A DNA stretch of 12,574 bases from Rhodanobacteraceae bacterium (lineage in GTDB: Bacteria > Pseudomonadota > Gammaproteobacteria > Xanthomonadales > Rhodanobacteraceae). Positions within the stretch are counted from its first letter, which is position 1. Each line of letters opens with the position of its first letter. A model generated the notes under the pieces. The model did not search any database. It had not been told where the DNA came from and saw only the letters and a list, made by a program, of their open reading frames with translations. Below, piece after piece: positions 6,238 to 12,574 of this stretch. The DNA lies in the NCBI GenBank assembly GCA_025924775.1, contig JAICHS010000046.1:1-12574 (forward strand), read 5' to 3'. A program made the position numbers and the translations under genes.

Positions 6238-7071
6238 ATGTTCGAACAAAGTACGCCCGCTGTCGAATCGCAACTGCTCGACATACGTCGAGCCTTCGAC
6301 AGCGTGGCCGCCAATTACGATGGCCCGCGCGGAAACAACCTGCTGGTCCAGCGTATGCGGCGGATGACATGGGACACCGTGCGCGACGAGTTTCCGCCAG
6401 GGTCGCGGTTGCTGGACCTGGGCTGCGGTACGGGCCTCGACGCAGTCGAGTTCGCGCGACGCGGTTACCGGGTCACCGCCATCGACTGGTCGCCGCGAAT
6501 GGTGGAGCGCACACGCGCGCTCGCCGCGCAGGTTACAACGCACCCACGGGTCGATGTCCGGCACGTCGGAATCCACCAACTCGATCGGATCGAAGGAGAA
6601 TTCGACGGCATCTATTCGAACATGGGGCCGCTTAACTGCGTGCCCGATCTCGGCGCGGCGGTAGCCGAATGTGCGCGTCTGCTCCGGCCCGGAGGCAGGC
6701 TGGTGTTTTCGGTGATCGGCCGCGTCTGCCCATGGGAAATCGGCCATTACGTGTTGCGCGGCCGCTTCAGGCGCGCCGCGGTGCGGGCCGCACGCGGCGT
6801 GACACCGGTCGGCATGAACCGTCACACGATCTGGACGCGGTATTACCTGCCACGAGAGTTCTACCGGGCTTTCGCCGAACACTTCTCGCTGTGCGGCTAT
6901 CGCGCGCTCGGGCTGTTCATGCCGCCGCCGTATCTGCTGGATTACTACCGCCGCCATCGGCGATGGTGCGACTGGCTGGGTCGGCTCGATGACCGCCTCG
7001 GCGGGCTGCCGCTGCTGCGCAGCATGGGCGATCATTTCCTGATCGTGATGAGCGCACGATCACGACCGTGA
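6238..7071 (+). CDS. Class I SAM-dependent methyltransferase (first of two)
   Basis: This 277-residue protein has a Rossmann-type methyltransferase fold. Motif I (LLDLGCGTG) is at about 58-66, the acidic end of strand 2 (AIDWSP) at 81-86, and a post-motif segment (FDGIYSNMGPLNCV) at about 122-135. LLRPGGRLVFSV at 148-159 is the usual helix-strand after the active site. The C-terminal third (about 165-277) is rich in Arg, Tyr and Trp and probably binds the acceptor, which cannot be predicted. The gene opens the plus-strand operon. A TTG nine bases upstream is in frame, but the ATG at 6238 is preferred; neither has a clear Shine-Dalgarno. Its stop overlaps the GTG of the amidohydrolase gene by 4 bases (GTGA). 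Its sequence is quite different from the other methyltransferase in this operon, so the two probably act on different positions or intermediates. Confidence 0.9.
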   Translation: MFEQSTPAVESQLLDIRRAFDSVAANYDGPRGNNLLVQRMRRMTWDTVRDEFPPGSRLLDLGCGTGLDAVEFARRGYRVTAIDWSPRMVERTRALAAQVTTHPRVDVRHVGIHQLDRIEGEFDGIYSNMGPLNCVPDLGAAVAECARLLRPGGRLVFSVIGRVCPWEIGHYVLRGRFRRAAVRAARGVTPVGMNRHTIWTRYYLPREFYRAFAEHFSLCGYRALGLFMPPPYLLDYYRRHRRWCDWLGRLDDRLGGLPLLRSMGDHFLIVMSARSRP

Positions 7072-8288
7072 CCTCCGCCAATGCCAGGCTGCGCGGCGCC
7101 CGGACGATCACGGCCGATGGTGAATCGCGTGCGCCGTTGTTGATCGCCGACGGCAGGATTTGCGCTTCGTTGCCCGGACGCGCGTACCGGATCGACCTGC
7201 GCGATCACGTGATCGCACCCGGCCTGATCAACGCGCACGAACATCTGCACCTCAATTTGGTGCCCCCGCTGCCGACCGGCACGCCTTTTCCGAACAGCTA
7301 CGCATGGATCGCGGCATTCCAGGCGCATTTCCGGAACCCCTTCGTCATCGCTGCGCTCGCGGTGCCGAAAACGCTGCGGTTGCGACACGGCGCGTTGAAG
7401 AATCTGTTCGCGGGCACGACCTGCGTGGTGCACCACGATCCGTGGCATCCGGCGCTCGATATGGCGGATTTCCCGGTCGCGCTGCTGCGCGATTACGGCT
7501 GGGCTTATGCACTGAACTGGCCCGCATACGGGCCACCGGTATGGCGGAGTTTCGATGCCACTCCGTCCGATAGGCCGTGGATGATCCATCTGGCCGAAGG
7601 CACCGACGCGACCGCGAAGGCGGAACTGGCGCAACTGGATGCGATGGGTTGCCTCGCATCGAACACCGTACTGGTCCACGGTGTCGGGTTGCGTGAACGC
7701 GACATCGGGCGCGTGATCGAACGCGGCGCCGCGGTGATCTGGTGTCCGAGCAGCAACCGCAACCTTTTCGGGCGCACGCTCGACCCGCGCCGTCTGCAAG
7801 CCGCCGGGCGGTTGGCGCTGGGCAGTGATTCGCGGCTCAGCGGCGCGCGTGACCTGCTGGAGGATTTGCGCAGCGCCGTTGAAACCGGCGCGCTTGGCTC
7901 CCGCGAGGCGCTGGCGCTGGCGACGATCGACGCCGCACGCATCCTGCGGCTGCCACGCCGCGGCCATTTCGCGACGGGCGCGCACGCGGACCTGCTGGTC
8001 GTCGCCGATCGCGGTGGCGACGCCGCGCGCAGTGTCGTTGGGATCGAACGTAGCCAGATCCGTGCGGTGGCGCGCGATGGCGTGCCGCGCATCGCCGATC
8101 CGGATTTTTCCGAGTGGTTCGACGCGGCTGGCGTGGATGCGGTGCCGGTGGTGCTGGATGGCCGCCCGAAGTTGCTCGCGAAGGCACTCGCCGATCCGGC
8201 GTTGCTTGCGTTGGAACCAGGACTCGAATTCGCTTCGCGCATCGACGAGCCGGCGCGTGAACCGGCGTCGGCGGAAGGGCAGTGCTGA
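7068..8288 (+). CDS. Metal-dependent amidohydrolase/deaminase, ATZ/TRZ-like
   Basis: This 406-residue TIM-barrel hydrolase has all the expected metal ligands and catalytic residues. HxH (His57, His59) lies in the segment PGLINAHEHLHL, HxxE (His174, Glu177) in IHLAEG, His204 in VLVHG, and Asp254 in LGSDSRL. The stretch VIWCPSSN at about 223-230, followed by FGRT, is typical of the chlorohydrolase/cytosine-deaminase-like branch that hydrolyses C-N or C-Cl bonds. The C-terminal strand with HADLLVV near 306-312 belongs to the small beta-sandwich domain. The GTG start overlaps the previous stop by 4 bases, and the stop overlaps the next ATG by 1 base. A cytosolic hydrolase in an operon of methyltransferases and glycosyltransferases suggests deamination or removal of an acyl/amide group during biosynthesis. 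The substrate is unknown. Confidence 0.9.
   Translation: MTSANARLRGARTITADGESRAPLLIADGRICASLPGRAYRIDLRDHVIAPGLINAHEHLHLNLVPPLPTGTPFPNSYAWIAAFQAHFRNPFVIAALAVPKTLRLRHGALKNLFAGTTCVVHHDPWHPALDMADFPVALLRDYGWAYALNWPAYGPPVWRSFDATPSDRPWMIHLAEGTDATAKAELAQLDAMGCLASNTVLVHGVGLRERDIGRVIERGAAVIWCPSSNRNLFGRTLDPRRLQAAGRLALGSDSRLSGARDLLEDLRSAVETGALGSREALALATIDAARILRLPRRGHFATGAHADLLVVADRGGDAARSVVGIERSQIRAVARDGVPRIADPDFSEWFDAAGVDAVPVVLDGRPKLLAKALADPALLALEPGLEFASRIDEPAREPASAEGQC
8273..8279 (+). promoter_or_regulatory. Ribosome-binding site deciding the start of the second methyltransferase
   Basis: GGAAGGG lies 8 bases upstream of the ATG at 8288, inside the end of the amidohydrolase gene. It favours that ATG over the in-frame GTG at 8282. 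Confidence 0.55.
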
Positions 8289-8986
8289 TGTCCCGCGTCG
8301 AAATGCTCGAACCACGCGACGCCTACGCGTTATGGGCGGCCAGCTATCCGCCGCATGCACACAACCCGGTAATGCGCGCGGAAGAGCGCGCGATGCTCGC
8401 ATTGATGCCAACGGATTTGCACGGGCAATGGATGCTCGACGCGGGTTGCGGCAGCGGACGCTACATGCTGCACGCACTGAATCGTGGCGCGGCGCGCGTG
8501 ACGGGCATCGATCTGTCGCCCGAGATGCTGGAACGCGCGGACAACGAATTGGGCACCTGGAACCGTGGCGGCAAGATCGAACTGGTGCAGGGCAACCTCG
8601 AGGCATTGCCTGCGTCAAACGCCTCGGTGGACTTGACGGTCTGTGGCCTGACGATCGGACACCTGGATCGACTGCAACCGGCACTGGCGGAACTGCGCCG
8701 GGTGACGCGGCCCAGGGGCACCATCTTGTGCAGCGACGTGCATCCGGTCGGGCACGCGCTTGGCTGGCTGCGTGATTTCAAGTCCGGAGGAGGGCACTAC
8801 GCCGTGCGGCACACGCCGCACCTCTACTGCCACTGGCACGCGGCCTGCGCAGCGCTGCGGCTGGAAATCGTGCGGGTACTTGAACCCATGCTCGACCCTG
8901 CCGACATTCCCATCGGCGCGCACTTCGATCCGCTGGCGCTCGAAGTCCCGGTGGCGCTGGTGTTCGAGTTGCGCCGCCCGTCCTGA
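8288..8986 (+). CDS. Class I SAM-dependent methyltransferase (second, UbiE/BioC-like fold)
   Basis: This 232-residue protein has a compact methyltransferase domain: motif I (MLDAGCGSGRY) at about 49-59, strand-2 acid in TGIDLSPEM at 72-80, GNLEALP at 102-108 and VDLTVCGLTIGHL at about 114-126. RVTRPRGTILCSDV at 138-151 corresponds to the conserved motif after the active site. This is the layout of methyltransferase type-11 domains, which include ubiquinone, biotin-precursor and many natural-product methylases. His-rich segments (HTPHLYCHWH at 175-184) are unusual and could help form the acceptor pocket. Its ATG overlaps the amidohydrolase stop by one base (TGATG). A 21-base gap separates it from the radical SAM gene. 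The acceptor is unknown. Confidence 0.9.
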   Translation: MSRVEMLEPRDAYALWAASYPPHAHNPVMRAEERAMLALMPTDLHGQWMLDAGCGSGRYMLHALNRGAARVTGIDLSPEMLERADNELGTWNRGGKIELVQGNLEALPASNASVDLTVCGLTIGHLDRLQPALAELRRVTRPRGTILCSDVHPVGHALGWLRDFKSGGGHYAVRHTPHLYCHWHAACAALRLEIVRVLEPMLDPADIPIGAHFDPLALEVPVALVFELRRPS

Positions 8987-9007
8987 CCGTATGCACTCGT
9001 TCCAGCC

Positions 9008-10522
9008 ATGACACACTCGCCCAACACGCTGCTGATCAACCCTACCGTCACCACGCGTCCGCGCTTTCCGCTGTCGCTGTTGAACCTGGCCGCGGCGCTG
9101 GATCGCTTCGGCGACAGCCACATCGTGGATGGCAACATCGATCGGGATCTGGTGGGCGCAACCCTCGCCGCCGCCGGGAAACGGCATTACGACGCCGTCG
9201 GTATCGGCATCATGGGCGGCCCTCAGGTGGCGCCGGCGATCGCCGTGTCGAAGGCAATCCGCAAGCAGCATCCGTCGATGCCCATCATCTGGGGCGGCTA
9301 CTTCCCGACGCTGTACACCGACACCACGCTGGCCGCGCCGTACGTGGATTACGCAATACGCGCGCAAGGGGAGGAAAGCCTGGTCGAGTTGATCTCCGCG
9401 CTGGGTCGAGGTGGTGGCGACGAAGCACTGGCCGGGATCGGAGGCCTGTCCTGGCGCCGCGATGGCGAGATCGTGCACAACCCCAATCGGAAATTCCATA
9501 ACGGCGCCATCGCGCCGATGCTGCTGCCGTACGGAAAGCTGGGCGACCCGGAGAAATATCTGGGTGGCACGTTTCTCGGTCGCCGCACGGCGGTGCATCA
9601 GGCATCGATCGGCTGCCGCTTCCGCTGCACCTTCTGCGGCGTGGCCGCGATGTTCGGCGGCGCGACGTCGTTGCCGCCGACCGCGCGGCTGGAACGCGAG
9701 CTGAATCATCTCAAGCATGGACTTGGCGCCGACTCCATCCTTTTCTACGACCACAACTTCTTCGACCGCGAACAGGACATGATCCCGCTGCTTGAAATCA
9801 TGGCGCACTTCGAGATGCCGTGGTGGTGTTACGCGCGCGCCGATGCGTTGCTCAAACTTTCCGAAAGCACCTGGAAGCTGGTGCGCAAGAGTCGCTTGCG
9901 GATGGCCTACATCGGTGCCGAATCGCCCAGCGGCGCGATGCTGAAGGAAATTCGCAAGGGCACGCGTCCCGAGCAGACGCTGGCGGTGGCCGAGCTGTGC
10001 GCCCGCCACGGCGTGATTCCAGAGTTCTCCTTCATGCTGGCGCCGCCGGTGGATACCGAACGGGAAACCGAGCAGGCGTTCGAGTTCATCCGCGAACTGA
10101 AGCGGATCAACCCGGCGTCGGAAATCATCACCTACATCTATACGCCGCTGCCCGACAGCGCCAGACACGAAAAGGATCGCGGCCAGCGCAAGTCGACGCC
10201 CCTGCTCGACACGCATGGCGATCCGGTGGTGTTCCCCGCGACGCCGGACGAATGGACCGAGCGCCGCTGGGTCGACTATGCCTGCCATGCCGATGCGCCG
10301 TGGCTCACCGACAAGCTGCGCCGGCGCATTTACGATTTCGTCACCGTGCTGCGTTGCCGGTTCCCCACCGTGCAGGATCAGCGCGCGCCGCATTGGGCCA
10401 AGCTCGGCATGAGCGCGATGGCGTCATGGCGTTACCGCCGCCGGCGTTACGACCATCCGTGGGAGCTCAATATCGCCAACCGGTTTGTGCAACTGCGCAA
10501 ACCGCAGATTACGGGCGCGTAG
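9008..10522 (+). CDS. B12-binding-domain-type radical SAM enzyme
   Basis: This 504-residue protein has a two-domain layout. An N-terminal cobalamin-binding-like Rossmann domain lies at about 1-150 (TLLINPTVTT start, DAVGIGIMGG at 62-71, IIWGGYFPTL at 93-102, YAIRAQGEES at 115-124). A radical SAM domain starts at about 195, with the Fe-S cluster motif CxxxCxxC at Cys203, Cys207 and Cys210. IGAESPSG near 305-312 and FSFMLAPP are typical later strands of the barrel. Enzymes of this class do radical methylations, ring formations or other C-H chemistry with S-adenosylmethionine. I find no DxHxxG motif, so if cobalamin binds it is probably without histidine ligation, as in many relatives; the domain could also be vestigial. 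The C-terminal 90 residues are Arg/Trp-rich. The ATG at 9008 lacks a clear ribosome site. The stop lies 2 bases before the glycosyltransferase ATG. The substrate is unknown. Confidence 0.92.
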   Translation: MTHSPNTLLINPTVTTRPRFPLSLLNLAAALDRFGDSHIVDGNIDRDLVGATLAAAGKRHYDAVGIGIMGGPQVAPAIAVSKAIRKQHPSMPIIWGGYFPTLYTDTTLAAPYVDYAIRAQGEESLVELISALGRGGGDEALAGIGGLSWRRDGEIVHNPNRKFHNGAIAPMLLPYGKLGDPEKYLGGTFLGRRTAVHQASIGCRFRCTFCGVAAMFGGATSLPPTARLERELNHLKHGLGADSILFYDHNFFDREQDMIPLLEIMAHFEMPWWCYARADALLKLSESTWKLVRKSRLRMAYIGAESPSGAMLKEIRKGTRPEQTLAVAELCARHGVIPEFSFMLAPPVDTERETEQAFEFIRELKRINPASEIITYIYTPLPDSARHEKDRGQRKSTPLLDTHGDPVVFPATPDEWTERRWVDYACHADAPWLTDKLRRRIYDFVTVLRCRFPTVQDQRAPHWAKLGMSAMASWRYRRRRYDHPWELNIANRFVQLRKPQITGA

Positions 10523-10524
10523 CG

Positions 10525-11664
10525 ATGCCGGACCTGCACGTCGCGCAGCTCAATTTCTTTCCGGCGCCCGCGGGTTTCGGCATCGGGGAATTGCTCGGGC
10601 GCTGGTACACGCTGGCGGATATCGCGGAACTGGTCGCGGGTGCCGGCATCCGAGTGTCGGTGCTGCAGGCGGCGTTACACGCAGAGCATATAACGCGCAA
10701 CGGCATCGATTACCGCTTCGTCGACGTCGCAAACGCGCGATCGGCGGAAGAGAAGTGTCGCCGCTTCGCAAGCGTGTTGGCGGGCATGGGTGTCGATGTG
10801 CTGCACGCGCACGGCCTGGGCTTCGTCGAAGCAGCCTCCGTGATTGCCGACCGATCGTCGCCGGCGTTGCCGATCCTGCTCCAGGATCACGCAGATCGGC
10901 CGCCACGCTGGTGGCGGCGCGCACGCCATCGGCGCGGCTTCGCAACGGTGTCCGGGGTCGCCTTCACGTCCCTCGATCAGGCGCGGCCATTCGTGGCCGC
11001 AGGCATGTTCGGTCCCTCGACGCGACTCTTCGCGATCCCGGAATCCAGTAGCCGTTTCACCCCAGGCGACCGCGCCGTTGCCCGTGTGGAGGCGGGGCTG
11101 TACGGCAACCCTTGCGTGGTGTGGGTGGGCCGCCTGACTCGCGGCAAGGATCCCTTGACGGTACTTGAAGGCACCGCGTTGGCTGCGGCGAATGTGCCGG
11201 ATTTGCAGCTGTGGTGCGCTTTCGGTGCGGCGCCGATGCTTTCCGAAGTGCGCGCCCGCATCGAGAACGATCCGCGCCTGTTCGGGCGAGTCCATCTTCT
11301 TGGCGAGGTGCCGCATGCGTGCGTCGAAACGTTGCTGCGCGCCGCCGACCTGTTCGTCTCGGGTAGCCGCGCCGAGGGCAGTGGTTATGCCGCGATGGAG
11401 GCGCTCGCCTGTGGCGTCACGCCGGTGCTGACAGATATTCCCGCATTCCGCGCATTGACGGGCAATGGACGCATCGGTCATTTGTGGCCGTGCGGTGATG
11501 CGGCGCGCCTGGCCGACGTGTTGTGTTTTGCGGCGGCGGCGCGGGGCTCACCGCTGCAGGTGCGCGCGCATTTCAACGGTACACTTTCATTCGAAGCCGT
11601 GGGACGCCTGTGGGCGGATGCCTATTCGCAGGTGCTGGATGGCTGGCGCAGGAGGGCAGCGTGA
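10525..11664 (+). CDS. Glycosyltransferase, GT4 family (first of two)
   Basis: This 379-residue protein has a GT-B fold. The N-terminal acceptor domain includes a GxGxGE-like loop (GFGIGE at 17-22) and DVLHAHGLG at 91-99. The C-terminal nucleotide-sugar domain has CVVWVGRLTRGKDP at 197-210, and the family E-x7-E motif at Glu284 and Glu292 in AEGSGYAAMEALACG. These are the hallmarks of retaining GT4 enzymes, which transfer a sugar from a nucleotide donor to a lipid, sugar or small-molecule acceptor in the cytoplasm. The frame is open upstream into the radical SAM gene as far as 9820, but that part is shadow sequence, and the ATG at 10525, two bases after the previous stop, gives the normal length. 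The sugar and acceptor cannot be told. The stop overlaps the next start by 4 bases. Confidence 0.92.
   Translation: MPDLHVAQLNFFPAPAGFGIGELLGRWYTLADIAELVAGAGIRVSVLQAALHAEHITRNGIDYRFVDVANARSAEEKCRRFASVLAGMGVDVLHAHGLGFVEAASVIADRSSPALPILLQDHADRPPRWWRRARHRRGFATVSGVAFTSLDQARPFVAAGMFGPSTRLFAIPESSSRFTPGDRAVARVEAGLYGNPCVVWVGRLTRGKDPLTVLEGTALAAANVPDLQLWCAFGAAPMLSEVRARIENDPRLFGRVHLLGEVPHACVETLLRAADLFVSGSRAEGSGYAAMEALACGVTPVLTDIPAFRALTGNGRIGHLWPCGDAARLADVLCFAAAARGSPLQVRAHFNGTLSFEAVGRLWADAYSQVLDGWRRRAA
11650..11655 (+). promoter_or_regulatory. Strong ribosome-binding site deciding the GTG start of the second glycosyltransferase
   Basis: A perfect AGGAGG lies 5 bases before the GTG at 11661, within the last codons of the preceding gene. 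It is the best Shine-Dalgarno in the window and supports the non-ATG start. Confidence 0.7.
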
Positions 11665-12574
11665 AGCTCGCACTGGTCGTGCCGGGTGGCGTTGATCGCA
11701 GCGGCGAGATGCGCGTGATTCCGGCACTGCTGGCCCTGATCGAGCGGCTTTCGCGAAACCACGAAACCCACGTCTTCGCGTTGCGTCAGGAAGCCGTTGC
11801 GGATAGTTGGAAACTCGCGGGCGCTACCATACACAACATTGGCGACGGCTGGACCCACCTGCGCGGCATCGCCGCGATCCGCACCGAACATCGCCGTGCG
11901 CCCTTCGACATGGTACACGCCATCTTTTCCGGCCCCTGCGGGTTGATCGCCGTGGCCGCCGCGAAGTTGCTGCGGATTCCGTGCATGGTGCACGTTACCG
12001 GCGGCGAACTCGTGGCGATGCGCGACATTGGTTACGGCGGATGCTTGACGTGGAAGGGAAGGTTGCGCGAACGCCTCGCGCTGCGGGGCGCCGATGTCGT
12101 CACCGCGACCAGTGTACCGATCGTCGACTTGTTGCAAGCCCTCGGTGTTCGGGCGCAGCGCCTGCCTCTCGGCGTCGACCTTCGGAAATGGCCGCCGCTT
12201 GCTCCGCGCCCACGCCGCGAGGGTCCGGCTCACCTGATTCATATCGCAAGCCTCAATCGCGTCAAGGATCAATCGACCCTGCTGCATGCGCTCGCGCGAC
12301 TGGAAAAAACGGGCGTGGATTTCGTAATGGACATCGTTGGTACCGACACGCTGCATGGCGCAACGACCGAACTCGCCCGCAAGCTCGGACTGAATGGACG
12401 CGTGCGGTTCCTGGGTTTCAGGACCCAACGCGAACTGCGTCCGATCGTGGAATCCGCTGACCTGCTGGTGATGTCGTCGCGACACGAAGCAGGGCCGTTC
12501 GTTCTGGTCGAAGCGGCCGTGACGGGCGTGCCGACGGTCGGCACTGCGGTGGGACACATCGTCGAATGGGCGCC
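11661..12574 (+). CDS. Glycosyltransferase, GT4 family (second, 3' end cut by window edge)
   Basis: 304 complete codons are visible and the frame stays open to the right edge. It starts MKLALVVPGG with VDRSGEMRVIP, a classic GT4 N-terminus with a glycine-rich acceptor-domain loop. FDMVHAIFSGP at about 82-92 and MVHVTGGE at 109-116 belong to the first Rossmann domain. LPLGVDLRKW at 168-177 marks the inter-domain link. IHIASLNRVKDQ at 193-204 and the E-x7-E motif at Glu276 and Glu284 (HEAGPFVLVE) identify the nucleotide-sugar domain. It should transfer a sugar from a nucleotide donor, probably to a product of the upstream glycosyltransferase. The GTG start overlaps the previous stop as GTGA and is backed by a perfect AGGAGG. 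Only some 50-90 C-terminal residues should be missing. Confidence 0.92.
   Translation, partial: MKLALVVPGGVDRSGEMRVIPALLALIERLSRNHETHVFALRQEAVADSWKLAGATIHNIGDGWTHLRGIAAIRTEHRRAPFDMVHAIFSGPCGLIAVAAAKLLRIPCMVHVTGGELVAMRDIGYGGCLTWKGRLRERLALRGADVVTATSVPIVDLLQALGVRAQRLPLGVDLRKWPPLAPRPRREGPAHLIHIASLNRVKDQSTLLHALARLEKTGVDFVMDIVGTDTLHGATTELARKLGLNGRVRFLGFRTQRELRPIVESADLLVMSSRHEAGPFVLVEAAVTGVPTVGTAVGHIVEWA

Noticed and set aside
7068..7088. FolE2 and the amidohydrolase both begin MTSANAR
   Set aside because: The codons differ at most third positions and the proteins are otherwise unrelated, so this looks like coincidence.
7032..8684. Open frame of 550 codons on the minus strand
   Set aside because: It lies antisense to the amidohydrolase and second methyltransferase, is Arg/Ala/His-rich with no recognisable domain, and arises from GC-rich codon use on the real strand.
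8615..10393. Open frame of 592 codons on the minus strand
   Set aside because: It lies antisense to the radical SAM gene, has no motif, and shows the composition expected of a mirror frame of a GC-rich gene.
9008..10522. Assigning the radical SAM enzyme to hopanoid (HpnP/HpnR) or BchE function
   Set aside because: No hopanoid or bacteriochlorophyll genes are nearby, and the domain layout alone is shared by many families.
9820..10524. 235-codon N-terminal extension of the first glycosyltransferase
   Set aside because: It overlaps the radical SAM gene in another frame with no domain; the ATG at 10525 gives a normal GT4 length.

Overview
The window is GC-rich (about two thirds G+C by eye) and very densely packed. 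Two gene blocks point away from each other around an intergenic gap at about 5999-6237. The TorF-like outer-membrane protein, ECF sigma / zinc-binding anti-sigma pair, FolE2-type GTP cyclohydrolase and MtrA/DmsE-type multiheme cytochrome suggest a Gram-negative proteobacterium. A Xanthomonadales/Rhodanobacteraceae-like gammaproteobacterium is my guess, but the sequence alone does not settle this.

Left block, minus strand (5998 down to 1). A TorF-family outer-membrane protein is followed after about 105 bases by six tightly packed genes. These are an ECF sigma factor, a membrane-anchored anti-sigma factor with a zinc-binding HxxxCxxC motif, a secreted S8 (subtilisin-like) protease, the GTP cyclohydrolase FolE2, a decaheme c-type cytochrome with ten CxxCH motifs, and the start of an exported, probably outer-membrane, protein that runs off the left edge. 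The first five overlap each other by 4, 4, 8 and 14 bases, so they are almost certainly one translationally coupled operon. It looks like an envelope-sensing switch (sigma, anti-sigma, protease) controlling an electron-transfer module, with a pterin enzyme inserted between. The C-terminal domain of the anti-sigma factor resembles the propeptide-like region of the adjacent protease, which suggests that the two proteins interact.

Right block, plus strand (6238 to the right edge). Six genes form a second compact operon: a class I SAM methyltransferase, an ATZ/TRZ-like metal-dependent amidohydrolase, a second SAM methyltransferase, a B12-binding-type radical SAM enzyme and two GT4 glycosyltransferases, the last cut by the window edge. 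Junctions are a 4-base overlap, a 1-base overlap, a 21-base gap, a 2-base gap and a 4-base overlap. The set reads as a biosynthetic pathway for a methylated glycoconjugate or small glycosylated metabolite, but nothing visible fixes its substrate or product.

I see no tRNA, rRNA, CRISPR array, insertion sequence or phage gene. No stretch longer than 300 bases is without a gene; the two gaps over 100 bases are 5075-5179 and 5999-6237.
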